From an uncultured Lachnospiraceae bacterium (GTDB taxonomy: Bacteria > Bacillota > Clostridia > Lachnospirales > Lachnospiraceae), in the NCBI GenBank assembly GCA_947169385.1, contig CAMVPR010000012.1, positions 1-64,000 of the forward strand: a DNA stretch of 64,000 nucleotides. The letters are read 5' to 3'. Under the pieces are notes generated by a model. The model did no database searches. It saw only the letters and a list, made by a program, of their open reading frames with translations, and was not told where the DNA came from. The position numbers and the translations under genes were made by a program. Shown piece by piece: positions 1 through 6,359 of the stretch (positions within the stretch are counted from its first letter, which is position 1; every line of letters starts with the position of its first letter).

Positions 1-51
1 GTAAAGAGTACCAGAATCGTCACAAAAGTCAAGGCACGGGTTATGTACTAC

Positions 52-303
52 TTACGTATTAACTAAAGTCAAAGTTAGTACATCGTCATCTATGTAGTAG
101 ATTAGCAACCAGTCCGGTTGAATATGACACTCTCTAAAAGAAGAAAGATTGCCAGATAGAGGATGATCCTTGTGCTTAACATCGAGCTTTTTGCCTTGAC
201 GAAGTTGATCTACAATGCTGTTAAGAAGGTCCATATTGAGACCTCTTTTCTTCATGAGTTTGTAGCTTTTCTTGTAAGACGTGGTGAATTTTACCTTATA
301 CAT
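52..303 (-). CDS. YafQ/RelE-family mRNA interferase toxin, C-terminally truncated
   Basis: The 83-residue protein matches the YafQ branch of RelE toxins, ribosome-dependent mRNA endonucleases. Family positions are visible in order: the KDHPL segment (His near residue 45) and the ECHIQPDWLLIY block with His, Asp and Trp. The family normally ends RTGTHxxLF, supplying the catalytic His (His87 in E. coli YafQ) and a terminal Phe. Here the frame stops after LVNT, so these are absent, and nothing convincing replaces them in bases 1-51. The start codon overlaps the antitoxin stop by one base (TAATG), so the pair is translationally coupled. The family call is firm; activity is doubtful. It could be a degraded toxin kept with its antitoxin. 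Confidence 0.8.
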   Translation of the reverse strand: MYKVKFTTSYKKSYKLMKKRGLNMDLLNSIVDQLRQGKKLDVKHKDHPLSGNLSSFRECHIQPDWLLIYYIDDDVLTLTLVNT

Positions 304-575
304 TAGTCCTCCAATGCTTTGATTAAGTCCTGCATATTATCGTAAGCAGGAACGCTAGTATCTTTAGAGATTCTTTGAGCCTCAGACATAGCGTCTAATA
401 CCTGTTGGTTGTAATTAGGAACTTCTACGGTAAATGGTAGTCCTCCGTTTAGTATACATTGGCGCAGAAAAATGTTAACGGCGCTAGACATATCAAGACC
501 TAAAGATTTAAACAAAATATTAGCTTTAGTTTTAGTTTCTGAATCGATTCGAATCTGTGTTGGTGTATTTGCCAT
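303..575 (-). CDS. DinJ/RelB-family antitoxin
   Basis: The 90-residue antitoxin has an N-terminal ribbon-helix-helix DNA-binding region (TQIRIDSETK, then LGLDMSSAVNIFLRQ) and a C-terminal toxin-binding tail, as in the DinJ/RelB family. It should bind and neutralise the downstream YafQ-like toxin and repress the operon with it. An upstream in-frame Met at 632 is possible, but the start at 575 is chosen because AAAGGTGGG lies about 7 bases before it, whereas 632 would fall inside the promoter. The stop overlaps the toxin start. With the toxin truncated, it may now act mainly as a repressor or anti-addiction gene (inference). Confidence 0.88.
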   Translation of the reverse strand: MANTPTQIRIDSETKTKANILFKSLGLDMSSAVNIFLRQCILNGGLPFTVEVPNYNQQVLDAMSEAQRISKDTSVPAYDNMQDLIKALED

Positions 576-599
576 AGTATCACCCACCTTTCTAACTAG

Positions 600-628
600 A
601 TTATAGACTGTTTGGTATACAATGTCAA
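600..628 (-). promoter_or_regulatory. Promoter of the toxin-antitoxin operon
   Basis: On the minus strand there is a perfect TTGACA, a 17-base spacer and a perfect TATAAT, 25 bases upstream of the antitoxin start. An imperfect operator-like inverted repeat (TTGGT, 11 bases, ACCAA; 612-632) covers the -35 box, a plausible binding site for the ribbon-helix-helix antitoxin (inference). Confidence 0.85.
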
Positions 629-680
629 CCAAAAGAGGAACTGTTTGCCTTGTTGATAAATGTATATTTTTTTCAAAATT

Positions 681-831
681 ATAAAACCAAAAGTGAAATC
701 ACTTCGTCTATATAGTATAAGAGCTGAAAAAGCAGCGAAAACACTGGATAGACAGAAGAAAATAAAAAATTCAAAAAATAATAAAAATATAAAACCAAAA
801 GAGAAATTGCTTCGTCTATATAGTATAAGAA
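681..831. repeat. Two direct copies of a ~43-bp sequence, 108 bp apart
   Basis: Bases 681-723 and 789-831 are near-identical copies starting ATAAAACCAAAAG and ending CGTCTATATAGTATAAGA, with differences only around TGAAATCA versus AGAAATTG. The offset is exactly 108 bases. The copies end in a TATAGTATAA stretch that resembles a -10 region, but no good -35 box sits upstream of either. The second copy lies just before a small open frame with a strong ribosome-binding site. The rest of 633-853 is very A+T-rich and holds nothing else I can support. Confidence 0.75.
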
Positions 832-853
832 CAATTAAAAAGGAGGAAAATAC

Positions 854-904
854 ATGCGTTATAAAGTTTTTGAAATGGTTGTAAGATGTTTTGATGTCTT
901 CTAG
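854..904 (+). CDS. Possible 16-residue peptide
   Basis: A 16-codon open frame (start MRYKVFEM, end RCFDVF) follows an AAAAAGGAGG ribosome-binding site by about 7 bases. It is preceded by the second copy of the 43-bp repeat. The strong Shine-Dalgarno and position 145 bases before the next gene make a leader peptide or small protein possible. There is no homology argument, and chance cannot be excluded in A+T-rich DNA. Confidence 0.3.
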   Translation: MRYKVFEMVVRCFDVF

Positions 905-960
905 CAGAGAGAATGGTGTTGTTTTTTTAAAATGATAGTAACTACAAAAAAACAAATTTA

Positions 961-1051
961 AGGAGGAATTAAAATGATTAATGTCAATTCAAACCCTATT
1001 AACAATAAAGTGAACAATATTAAATCTAATTTTAAGGAGGAATTTATTATG
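961..1051 (+). promoter_or_regulatory. Two in-frame ribosome-binding sites and starts
   Basis: AAGGAGGAATT occurs twice, each 7-9 bases before an ATG (974 and 1049). Both ATGs are in the same frame. The downstream start gives a normal signal peptide; the upstream start adds 25 polar, Asn-rich residues before it. The flanks (TTTAAGGAGGAATT) are alike, so the site looks duplicated. Confidence 0.7.
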
Positions 1052-2383
1052 ATAAGTACATTTAAGAAAACTGTAGCATTTGTTTTAGCAATGGTGATTA
1101 TGTTTGGTGGTTGTGTATCAAGTGTAACCGTAAACGCAGCAAAGAGTAATAAGTTAAAGATGCCAACGGGTGATTTGGCAGCTGCTAAGGTAATTGAAGC
1201 ATCAGGTAATCCATTACTAAAAAAAAGCTCCCTAAAGTCTACTACGAGAAGTTTAAAATCTTCTTCGGTCAATCAGAGGGTATGGTCTAAGTATTCCAAC
1301 GACTATGCTGAAAATAAACTTAATAGCTATGAAAAAGGACTTTACAATAATTTGGATGATGTTTGCTACGATTATTTGGTAGATAGTTCGCTTAATGCAA
1401 CATACAATCCGATATATAGTGGTTACTATCTTCCAGGAGCGGAATACTCAAATTTAACTAGCGATGAAGTAGGACGCGTGATAGAACTTTTTATTTATGC
1501 GCATCCACAGTATTATTTTACTGCTGTGCATTATATTAGGTACAGCTCAAGTGTATGTTTATATTGTTATGATGAGTTTGCTTACGGAGAAGATAGAGCA
1601 CAAGTGACAAATGCAGTATTTGACAAGCTTGATAAATATGTTGCTACCGCCAAAAAGGCTACAGATGTCGAGAAAACAGCTCATGACTTAATATGTAAGA
1701 ATGTTTCGTATCAGTCCGGTACTTATGATCAGAGTATGTACAGTGCTTTAATGGAAGGTAAGACTGTCTGTGCAGGATACTCTCAGACTTTAAGCGCAAT
1801 TCTTAACGCGTGTGGAATGGAGACAGTACTTGCTTATAGTAAAGGGCATGCTTGGAACAAGGTTAAGACAAATGATGGATGGAGAGCTGTTGACTCAACA
1901 TGGGACGATCAGGGTTCAACGATTGTCTATTATTGGTATAACAAGAGTGACTCAGATATCAGATACAAGGATACCCAATACGACCATTATATTAAAGCGG
2001 ATGTAGCTTGGTATTTGCCTGCTGCAACTAAGTCGTCAAAAACGGCTAATACTGAAAGAACGACTACTACCGATTCGGCTGATTCGAATAAGCTTGAAAC
2101 GCCTGTTATTAAATCATTAAAAGCAGGTTCAAACAAATCTATGACGCTTACTTTTGAACCTGTTTCTAATACAGCGAACTATGAAATCAAGATTTCAAAA
2201 CATTCTAAGTTTAAGAATGACGTACATACCGTTACCGTAGATAACAGATACAGTGCTATTACATTTACAAAGTTGACTAAGAATAAGAGATATTATACTA
2301 AGGTTCGTCAGGTTAGGAAAAGTGGAAATAAGACCTATTATTCTAAATGGTCAAGTGTTAAGAGTGTCTTTATTAAAAAATAA
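1049..2383 (+). CDS. Secreted transglutaminase-like protein with C-terminal Fn3-type domain
   Basis: The 444-residue protein (from the start at 1049) begins with a signal peptide (MISTFKKTVAFVLAMVIMFG, cleavage near VNAA). The core domain is of the transglutaminase/protease superfamily (PF01841 type). A Cys-His-Asp triad is visible: Cys241 in KTVCAGYS, His267 in GHAWNKV and Asp282 in VDSTWDD. The last ~95 residues form a fibronectin-III-like module (LETPVIKSLKAG...YSKWSSVKSVFI). Such proteins act outside the cell as peptidases or cross-linkers; the substrate is unknown. The upstream ATG at 974 has an equally good ribosome-binding site but would mask the signal peptide. A GC-rich hairpin follows the stop. 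Confidence 0.85.
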   Translation: MISTFKKTVAFVLAMVIMFGGCVSSVTVNAAKSNKLKMPTGDLAAAKVIEASGNPLLKKSSLKSTTRSLKSSSVNQRVWSKYSNDYAENKLNSYEKGLYNNLDDVCYDYLVDSSLNATYNPIYSGYYLPGAEYSNLTSDEVGRVIELFIYAHPQYYFTAVHYIRYSSSVCLYCYDEFAYGEDRAQVTNAVFDKLDKYVATAKKATDVEKTAHDLICKNVSYQSGTYDQSMYSALMEGKTVCAGYSQTLSAILNACGMETVLAYSKGHAWNKVKTNDGWRAVDSTWDDQGSTIVYYWYNKSDSDIRYKDTQYDHYIKADVAWYLPAATKSSKTANTERTTTTDSADSNKLETPVIKSLKAGSNKSMTLTFEPVSNTANYEIKISKHSKFKNDVHTVTVDNRYSAITFTKLTKNKRYYTKVRQVRKSGNKTYYSKWSSVKSVFIKK

Positions 2384-2397
2384 TGAATAATTATGAT

Positions 2398-2429
2398 GCG
2401 CTCCGGGTGGATAGTTCATCCGGAACGCG
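2398..2429 (+). terminator. Hairpin after the transglutaminase-like gene
   Basis: GCGCTCCGGGTG and CATCCGGAACGC form a 12-base stem (one mismatch, one G-U) with a short loop. There is no T-run after it, so it may be an mRNA-stabilising or Rho-type end rather than a classic intrinsic terminator. Confidence 0.55.
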
Positions 2430-2484
2430 ATAAAACTAAGTATTAATAACTAGAAATAAATTAATAATAAAGGAGATGTTAAAT

Positions 2485-3135
2485 ATGAAACCTATGATAT
2501 ATATTTTTGTTCTATTAGGAGTGCTATATCTAATATATATAGCAACTATAGCTTTTGATGGTAATGTTTTTGTTGGAGCATTTGTCGTTTGCATTTTACT
2601 TTTATCAGTTAATTCATCTGCTGATAGATATATAAACACTCATCATGCTAAGAGAATGAGAAAGATGCGCGCTAAGAGGGCTAAACAATATTCACCCAAT
2701 AAATCTAACAGCGCTAATCGTCAATATATGCAGCGTAGCACGAATAATCAACATTTCATAGATCAACAGAATTTGGATCTGGAAATGCTGAACCAGCAAA
2801 ACATAGAAATGTTAAATCAACAGAATATGGAAATGCTGAACCAACAAAACATGGATTTGTTAAATCAACAGATTATGGAACAGAACATGTTGAATCAGCA
2901 GATGATTGATCAACATGTGATGGAGCAATCTAATTGGGCTGCTGATGAAGCTATGAAGATGGTAACACCATTTGAGATGGGTGGATATGATATGACTCAG
3001 GGCAACAGCTTTAACGACTATGAGATGTCTGCAGGTTTAGATTTTGGCGGTGGATTTGATACGTTTGATTGTGGCAGTAATGATATGTTTGGTGGATTTG
3101 ATATGTTTGATTGCGGCGGTTGTGATATGTTTTAA
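2485..3135 (+). CDS. Two-TM membrane protein with Q/N/M-rich repeats and Gly/Asp/Phe/Cys tail
   Basis: I recognise no family. The protein is 216 residues from the ATG at 2485 (AGGAG lies 9 bases upstream; the ATG at 2476 abuts the Shine-Dalgarno and is less likely). Two hydrophobic segments (about residues 3-23 and 28-43) form a hairpin, followed by a basic stretch (HHAKRMRKMRAKRAK). Residues ~80-150 are low-complexity repeats of the type EMLNQQN, and the last ~55 residues are repeats of GGFDMFDCGG type with three Cys. The basic cluster after the second segment predicts a cytoplasmic tail. The repeats could form a coiled or prion-like assembly (inference). It precedes the HNH gene in the same direction with a 58-base gap. 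Confidence 0.7.
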   Translation: MKPMIYIFVLLGVLYLIYIATIAFDGNVFVGAFVVCILLLSVNSSADRYINTHHAKRMRKMRAKRAKQYSPNKSNSANRQYMQRSTNNQHFIDQQNLDLEMLNQQNIEMLNQQNMEMLNQQNMDLLNQQIMEQNMLNQQMIDQHVMEQSNWAADEAMKMVTPFEMGGYDMTQGNSFNDYEMSAGLDFGGGFDTFDCGSNDMFGGFDMFDCGGCDMF

Positions 3136-3193
3136 GGAAATATTATTTTGATTCAAATTGGTATTTAATAATTTATAGAAAGGACTGATTATC

Positions 3194-3529
3194 ATGAATG
3201 GATTAGGAAAGTCATACAAGCGTAGACTGGTATGGCAAAAGACAGGAGGAGTGTGTGCACACTGTGGCAAGAAGAAGTACGGCAAAGAGCAGCAGACAAT
3301 AGATCATTATGTTCCTAAATCCCGAGGAGGGACAGGCAATATAAAGAATCTGATGCCGCTTTGCAAGAAATGTAATAAAGAACGCGGAGACAAGGATATA
3401 GATCCGTTTGCATTTTATATATACGCGCCGGAATATGCATGCTCCGAGTGTATAAGATACGAGAAAGAATATTTTAAAGATTGTGATTATTACGAAATGA
3501 ATATGATTGGAGGAATTAATTATGGCTAA
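3194..3529 (+). CDS. HNH endonuclease
   Basis: The 111-residue protein is a compact HNH nuclease with a structural zinc site. CAHC (Cys21, Cys24) and LCKKC (Cys57, Cys60) bind zinc. The active core is IDHYVPKSRGG (Asp37-His38) with Asn52 and Asn61 as the later HNH positions. A C-terminal extension carries another CxxC (CSEC). Such proteins nick or cut DNA, alone or in phage, restriction and repair settings. The start at 3194 follows GAAAGGA. The last 8 bases overlap the next gene, whose ribosome-binding site lies inside this frame, so the two are translationally coupled, suggesting they work as a pair. No phage genes are nearby. Confidence 0.85.
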   Translation: MNGLGKSYKRRLVWQKTGGVCAHCGKKKYGKEQQTIDHYVPKSRGGTGNIKNLMPLCKKCNKERGDKDIDPFAFYIYAPEYACSECIRYEKEYFKDCDYYEMNMIGGINYG

Positions 3530-4262
3530 AGAGAATTATGTACAGATTATAGGTGTTGTTGAGAGTGAACCCAAATATAATGAGGCTAGAGGTAGAACTG
3601 CTTATGAGGTTAAGACTATCAGATCCGGTAAGAGAAGAGATAACCTTTATGTACAGGCCTATGGTCCGGCTGCAGTAGTGGCAAATGATTTTAAAGTGGG
3701 AGATTTGGTTATGGCAACAGGAGTGGTAGTGGTTAATGATGTTAAGAAAACCGAGTACTGTCCGGATTGTGAGAAGAAAATAATCAGGGAAACGAGCGTA
3801 ACAGAGGTTGCTGCAGTGTCTAATCTCAGACTATATGAGGTGGGGACTGATTTTAATCTTGAGGATTTTGCTGATGCTTCAAATGTTGTTAAGATTATGG
3901 GAACAGTTCTCTTTAAACCAAGGCTTGTTGTTACAAGTAAAGGCAAGATAGCGAAATACATTGTTTCTCTAAACAGAAGGTTTATGATTGATGGACAGGT
4001 TAGAAGGCAGGATGACCCCACTATTGTGAGTTGTGGTAATCAGGCCGAGGAAGCGTATGATAATCTTAGAACGGACTCGCTTGTATATATTAATGGTGCT
4101 ATGCAGACCAGGAATATAAAGATTGACAGAGTGTGTCCTTACTGTAAATGTAAATATAAAGAGGATAGCTATGTAAGAGAGATTATTCCATACAATATAG
4201 AATTCTTAGCAAATTGCGAAAAAGGAGTGAAAGAACGACCGAGAAAAGATATTGGAGCATGA
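3522..4262 (+). CDS. Tandem OB-fold, zinc-finger single-stranded-DNA-binding-like protein
   Basis: The 246-residue protein is an internal duplication. Each half starts with an OB-fold strand pattern like single-stranded DNA-binding proteins (VQIIGVVESEP, residues 7-17; VKIMGTVLFKP, 123-133) and carries a CxxC motif in its last third (CPDC at 80-83; CPYCKC at 205-210). This resembles SSB family PF00436 with an inserted zinc knuckle. The start at 3522 is preferred over 3507 because GGAGG lies 7 bases before it. It overlaps the HNH gene by 8 bases. Binding of single-stranded nucleic acid to guide or protect the HNH nuclease is inference. A bidirectional terminator follows. Confidence 0.7.
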   Translation: MAKENYVQIIGVVESEPKYNEARGRTAYEVKTIRSGKRRDNLYVQAYGPAAVVANDFKVGDLVMATGVVVVNDVKKTEYCPDCEKKIIRETSVTEVAAVSNLRLYEVGTDFNLEDFADASNVVKIMGTVLFKPRLVVTSKGKIAKYIVSLNRRFMIDGQVRRQDDPTIVSCGNQAEEAYDNLRTDSLVYINGAMQTRNIKIDRVCPYCKCKYKEDSYVREIIPYNIEFLANCEKGVKERPRKDIGA

Positions 4263-4269
4263 TAAACAA

Positions 4270-4291
4270 AAGTCCGGTCTTCGCCGGACTT
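4270..4291. terminator. Bidirectional terminator
   Basis: AAGTCCGG-TCTTCG-CCGGACTT is a perfect 8-base stem between convergent genes. The minus-strand read-out has a better T-run (TTTGTTT) than the plus strand. Confidence 0.8.
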
Positions 4292-4296
4292 CCTTA

Positions 4297-4818
4297 CTAC
4301 TTATCAAGTATCAAAGTATTAATAAGATATGTATATATATCACTGCTTAAGTCCTTCCAGTTGTCACAGGCTGATATCGCCATCTCCTTGGTAGGGACAT
4401 TGAGCTTGAGACTAAGCACGGTTGAGTTCTTCTCCTTGACCTCGCAGTCGACAATGAACTCGTTCTCTGAGGCGGGAATATAGTCTGCGTAGACCTCGAC
4501 TTCATTTCTAAGCTTAATCTCATTCTCCATGAAGAAATCCAGGACGTCGTCGATAAAGCCGTCTGAAACTCTTGACTGAAACATCTCTAAAGCTTCCTCG
4601 CCGTCAGGGGTTATAGAGTATTGTGAGGAGTTATGGATAATCTCCTTAGTGATGAACTTATTGTCTAACAGTTCGCTTAAGCATTGCTGCAATGTCAAGA
4701 AATCAGTGTACTTCCTGTCAATGAAAAACTCAGTAAAATGAGCTGTTGTCAGTGGGAAGTCAACTTTCTTAAGCATATATAGTATTACTAATCTGTAGGT
4801 TAATAAATCATTTGTCAT
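4297..4818 (-). CDS. DUF4364 family protein (winged-helix-like)
   Basis: The 173-residue protein matches the DUF4364 family of Clostridia. An N-terminal winged helix-turn-helix (LTYRLVILYMLKKVDFPLT...LTLQQCLSELLDNKFI) is followed by a helical and beta region ending in LINTLI. No function is established; the fold suggests a transcription regulator or adaptor (inference). The length is normal for the family. It is transcribed alone, convergent with the OB-fold gene and divergent from the HxlR-suf operon. Confidence 0.75.
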   Translation of the reverse strand: MTNDLLTYRLVILYMLKKVDFPLTTAHFTEFFIDRKYTDFLTLQQCLSELLDNKFITKEIIHNSSQYSITPDGEEALEMFQSRVSDGFIDDVLDFFMENEIKLRNEVEVYADYIPASENEFIVDCEVKEKNSTVLSLKLNVPTKEMAISACDNWKDLSSDIYTYLINTLILDK

Positions 4819-4895
4819 CGGAATGCCCTCTTGTAAACTAAATATTCGAACTACATTTTACCACGAATATATGAAAAATAAAACTATAATATAAA

Positions 4896-5059
4896 GATTC
4901 TTCGCTGCGCTTAAGAATGACAAATGCTTACGATGTGTAGCGACGAACATCGTTCGTCATTATGGAGCACAATGTGCTCCGCTACGGTTACATAATGTCA
5001 TCCTGAGGAACGAAGTGACGAAGGATCTTAAAAAGATTCTTCGCTGCGCTTAAGAATGA
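4896..5059. repeat. Composite palindromic intergenic repeat
   Basis: GATTCTTCGCTGCGCTTAAG (4896 on, to 4920) is repeated at 5035-5059. Between them, 4998-5029 (TCATCCTGAGG...GAAGGATCTT) is the inverted version. Inside lie two perfect hairpins (ACGAAC/GTTCGT at 4943-4957; GGAGCAC/GTGCTCC at 4964-4980) framed by GTAGCG (4937-4942) and CGCTAC (4980-4985), so the centre can fold as a cloverleaf. A related TCATCCTGAG...GAAGGATCTT copy occurs at 14879. It has the look of a dispersed non-coding repeat or MITE. No coding frame is present. Confidence 0.8.
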
Positions 5060-5126
5060 TATTGAATTGGGTATAATGAACAAAAAGTACGAAGTATTCT
5101 TGTATCTTTGTCAAATTTTACAATGT

Positions 5127-5146
5127 TACTATTATTTTTAATAGTA
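5127..5146. promoter_or_regulatory. Palindrome upstream of the HxlR-suf promoter (candidate operator)
   Basis: TACTATTA, a TTTT loop, then TAATAGTA is a perfect 8-base inverted repeat ending 4 bases before the -35 box. Size and place fit a dimeric winged-helix regulator such as the HxlR protein encoded just downstream (inference). Confidence 0.5.
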
Positions 5147-5149
5147 GCC

Positions 5150-5178
5150 TTGAAAAATCATAGTAAATGTATTATAAT
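5150..5178 (+). promoter_or_regulatory. Promoter of the HxlR-suf operon
   Basis: TTGAAA, 17 bases, TATAAT, located 57 bases before the HxlR start codon. Confidence 0.8.
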
Positions 5179-5234
5179 GCATCCGTACAATGAATGAAAA
5201 GCACTGTTTATGCACTAGATATGGAGGTGACATC

Positions 5235-5609
5235 ATGGCTGGCAAGGCATCCGGTACCAAGAAGGACAAGACTTTCTATTGTCCGCTTGAATATGGAATA
5301 CACATAATCGGCGGAAGATGGAAGTCGAGGATTATATGTATCCTTGCAGACAAGAAGGTTTTGAGGTATGGTGAGCTTCAGAAAGAGATGGCAGAGATTA
5401 CAGACGCCATGCTTGCGTCGGCTCTTAAGGATCTCATTAAGGAAGATATAGTTGAGAGGAAGCAATACGGCGAGATACCACCTAGGGTAGAGTATTCGCT
5501 GACTCCTAAGGGAGAGTCACTTAAACCGATTATAGAAGACCTCATTAAGTGGTCACTTGAACAATATAAGAACAATAATATGTGTGGAGGAACTAAAGAT
5601 GGCAAGTAA
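5235..5609 (+). CDS. HxlR-family transcriptional regulator
   Basis: The 124-residue winged-helix protein has the HxlR signature: YCPLEYGIHIIGGRWKS near the N-terminus, a recognition region with LASALKDLIKEDIVER, and the wing PPRVEYSLTPKG. Cys16 is at the position of the conserved redox Cys of HxlR proteins such as B. subtilis HypR; two more Cys are near residue 34 and in the C-terminal MCGG. The start at 5235 is chosen over 5190 because GGAGGTG sits just upstream. The last 11 bases overlap sufC, whose ribosome-binding site is inside this gene, so it is the first gene of the suf operon. A role in sensing redox or Fe-S state for suf is inference; the usual SUF regulators are IscR/SufR types. 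Confidence 0.85.
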   Translation: MAGKASGTKKDKTFYCPLEYGIHIIGGRWKSRIICILADKKVLRYGELQKEMAEITDAMLASALKDLIKEDIVERKQYGEIPPRVEYSLTPKGESLKPIIEDLIKWSLEQYKNNNMCGGTKDGK

Positions 5610-6342
5610 TATATTAGAAGTTAAGAATCTTTATGCAAATGTTGACGATAAGGAGATTTTGAAAGGACTTAACCTGAACGTCAAGAAGGGTGAGGTTCAT
5701 GTAATTATGGGACCTAACGGTGCCGGTAAGTCAACTTTAGGCAATGTTTTGATGGGTAATCCTAACTATGAAGTTAAGAAGGGCTCGGTTAAGTTTATGG
5801 ATGAGGATATAACCGGTGAGGATGCCGACAAGATAGCTAAGCTTGGAATGTTTATGACATTTCAGAATCCTATAGAAGTTCCGGGTATAACTCTCTCCAA
5901 TTTTATAAGGAGTGCATATCAGGCTAAGACCGGTGGAAGAATCAGAATCTTTGAGTTCAAGAAGAAACTCAAAGCAGCTATGGAGATTCTTAATATGGAT
6001 CCTGAGTATGCAGACAGAGATTTGAATGTAGGTTTCTCGGGCGGCGAGAAGAAGAAAGCTGAGATATTACAGCTTCTTATGCTTAAGCCGGAGCTTGCAA
6101 TTTTAGATGAGACTGATTCTGGACTTGACGTTGATGCAGTAAGAATAGTGTCTGAAGGCGTTAACGCATTCAAGAAAGAAGTGGATGGAGCACTTATTAT
6201 CATTACACACAGCACAAGGATATTAGAGTCGTTGGATGTTGATTATACGCATATCTTAGTTAATGGTAAGATTGTTAAATCAGCAGGCTCTGAACTTGTT
6301 GCTGAAGTTAATGAGAATGGTTTTGAAGCATATATTAAGTAA
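5599..6342 (+). CDS. sufC: Fe-S cluster assembly ATPase SufC
   Basis: The 247-residue ABC ATPase belongs to the SufBCD scaffold, which assembles iron-sulfur clusters in the cytosol. Walker A GPNGAGKST is at residues 38-46, the signature FSGGEKKKAE near 146, and Walker B with the D-loop (AILDETDSGLD) near 166-177. The length is normal. The start at 5599 follows GGAGG at a good distance and overlaps the HxlR stop by 11 bases; the earlier in-frame Met at 5557 lies deep inside that gene. It is the first structural gene of sufCBDSU. Confidence 0.96.
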   Translation: MASNILEVKNLYANVDDKEILKGLNLNVKKGEVHVIMGPNGAGKSTLGNVLMGNPNYEVKKGSVKFMDEDITGEDADKIAKLGMFMTFQNPIEVPGITLSNFIRSAYQAKTGGRIRIFEFKKKLKAAMEILNMDPEYADRDLNVGFSGGEKKKAEILQLLMLKPELAILDETDSGLDVDAVRIVSEGVNAFKKEVDGALIIITHSTRILESLDVDYTHILVNGKIVKSAGSELVAEVNENGFEAYIK

Positions 6343-6359
6343 TATAGAGGATTGATTAT

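Noticed and set aside
660..884. 74-codon plus-strand frame containing two KPKxKxLRLYSIR repeats
   Set aside because: The protein repeat only reflects the 108-bp DNA duplication, and there is no ribosome-binding site at 660. I kept the DNA repeat instead.
596..955. 119-codon minus-strand frame
   Set aside because: Low-complexity Phe-rich read-out of A+T-rich DNA; it overlaps the antitoxin promoter and has no ribosome-binding site.
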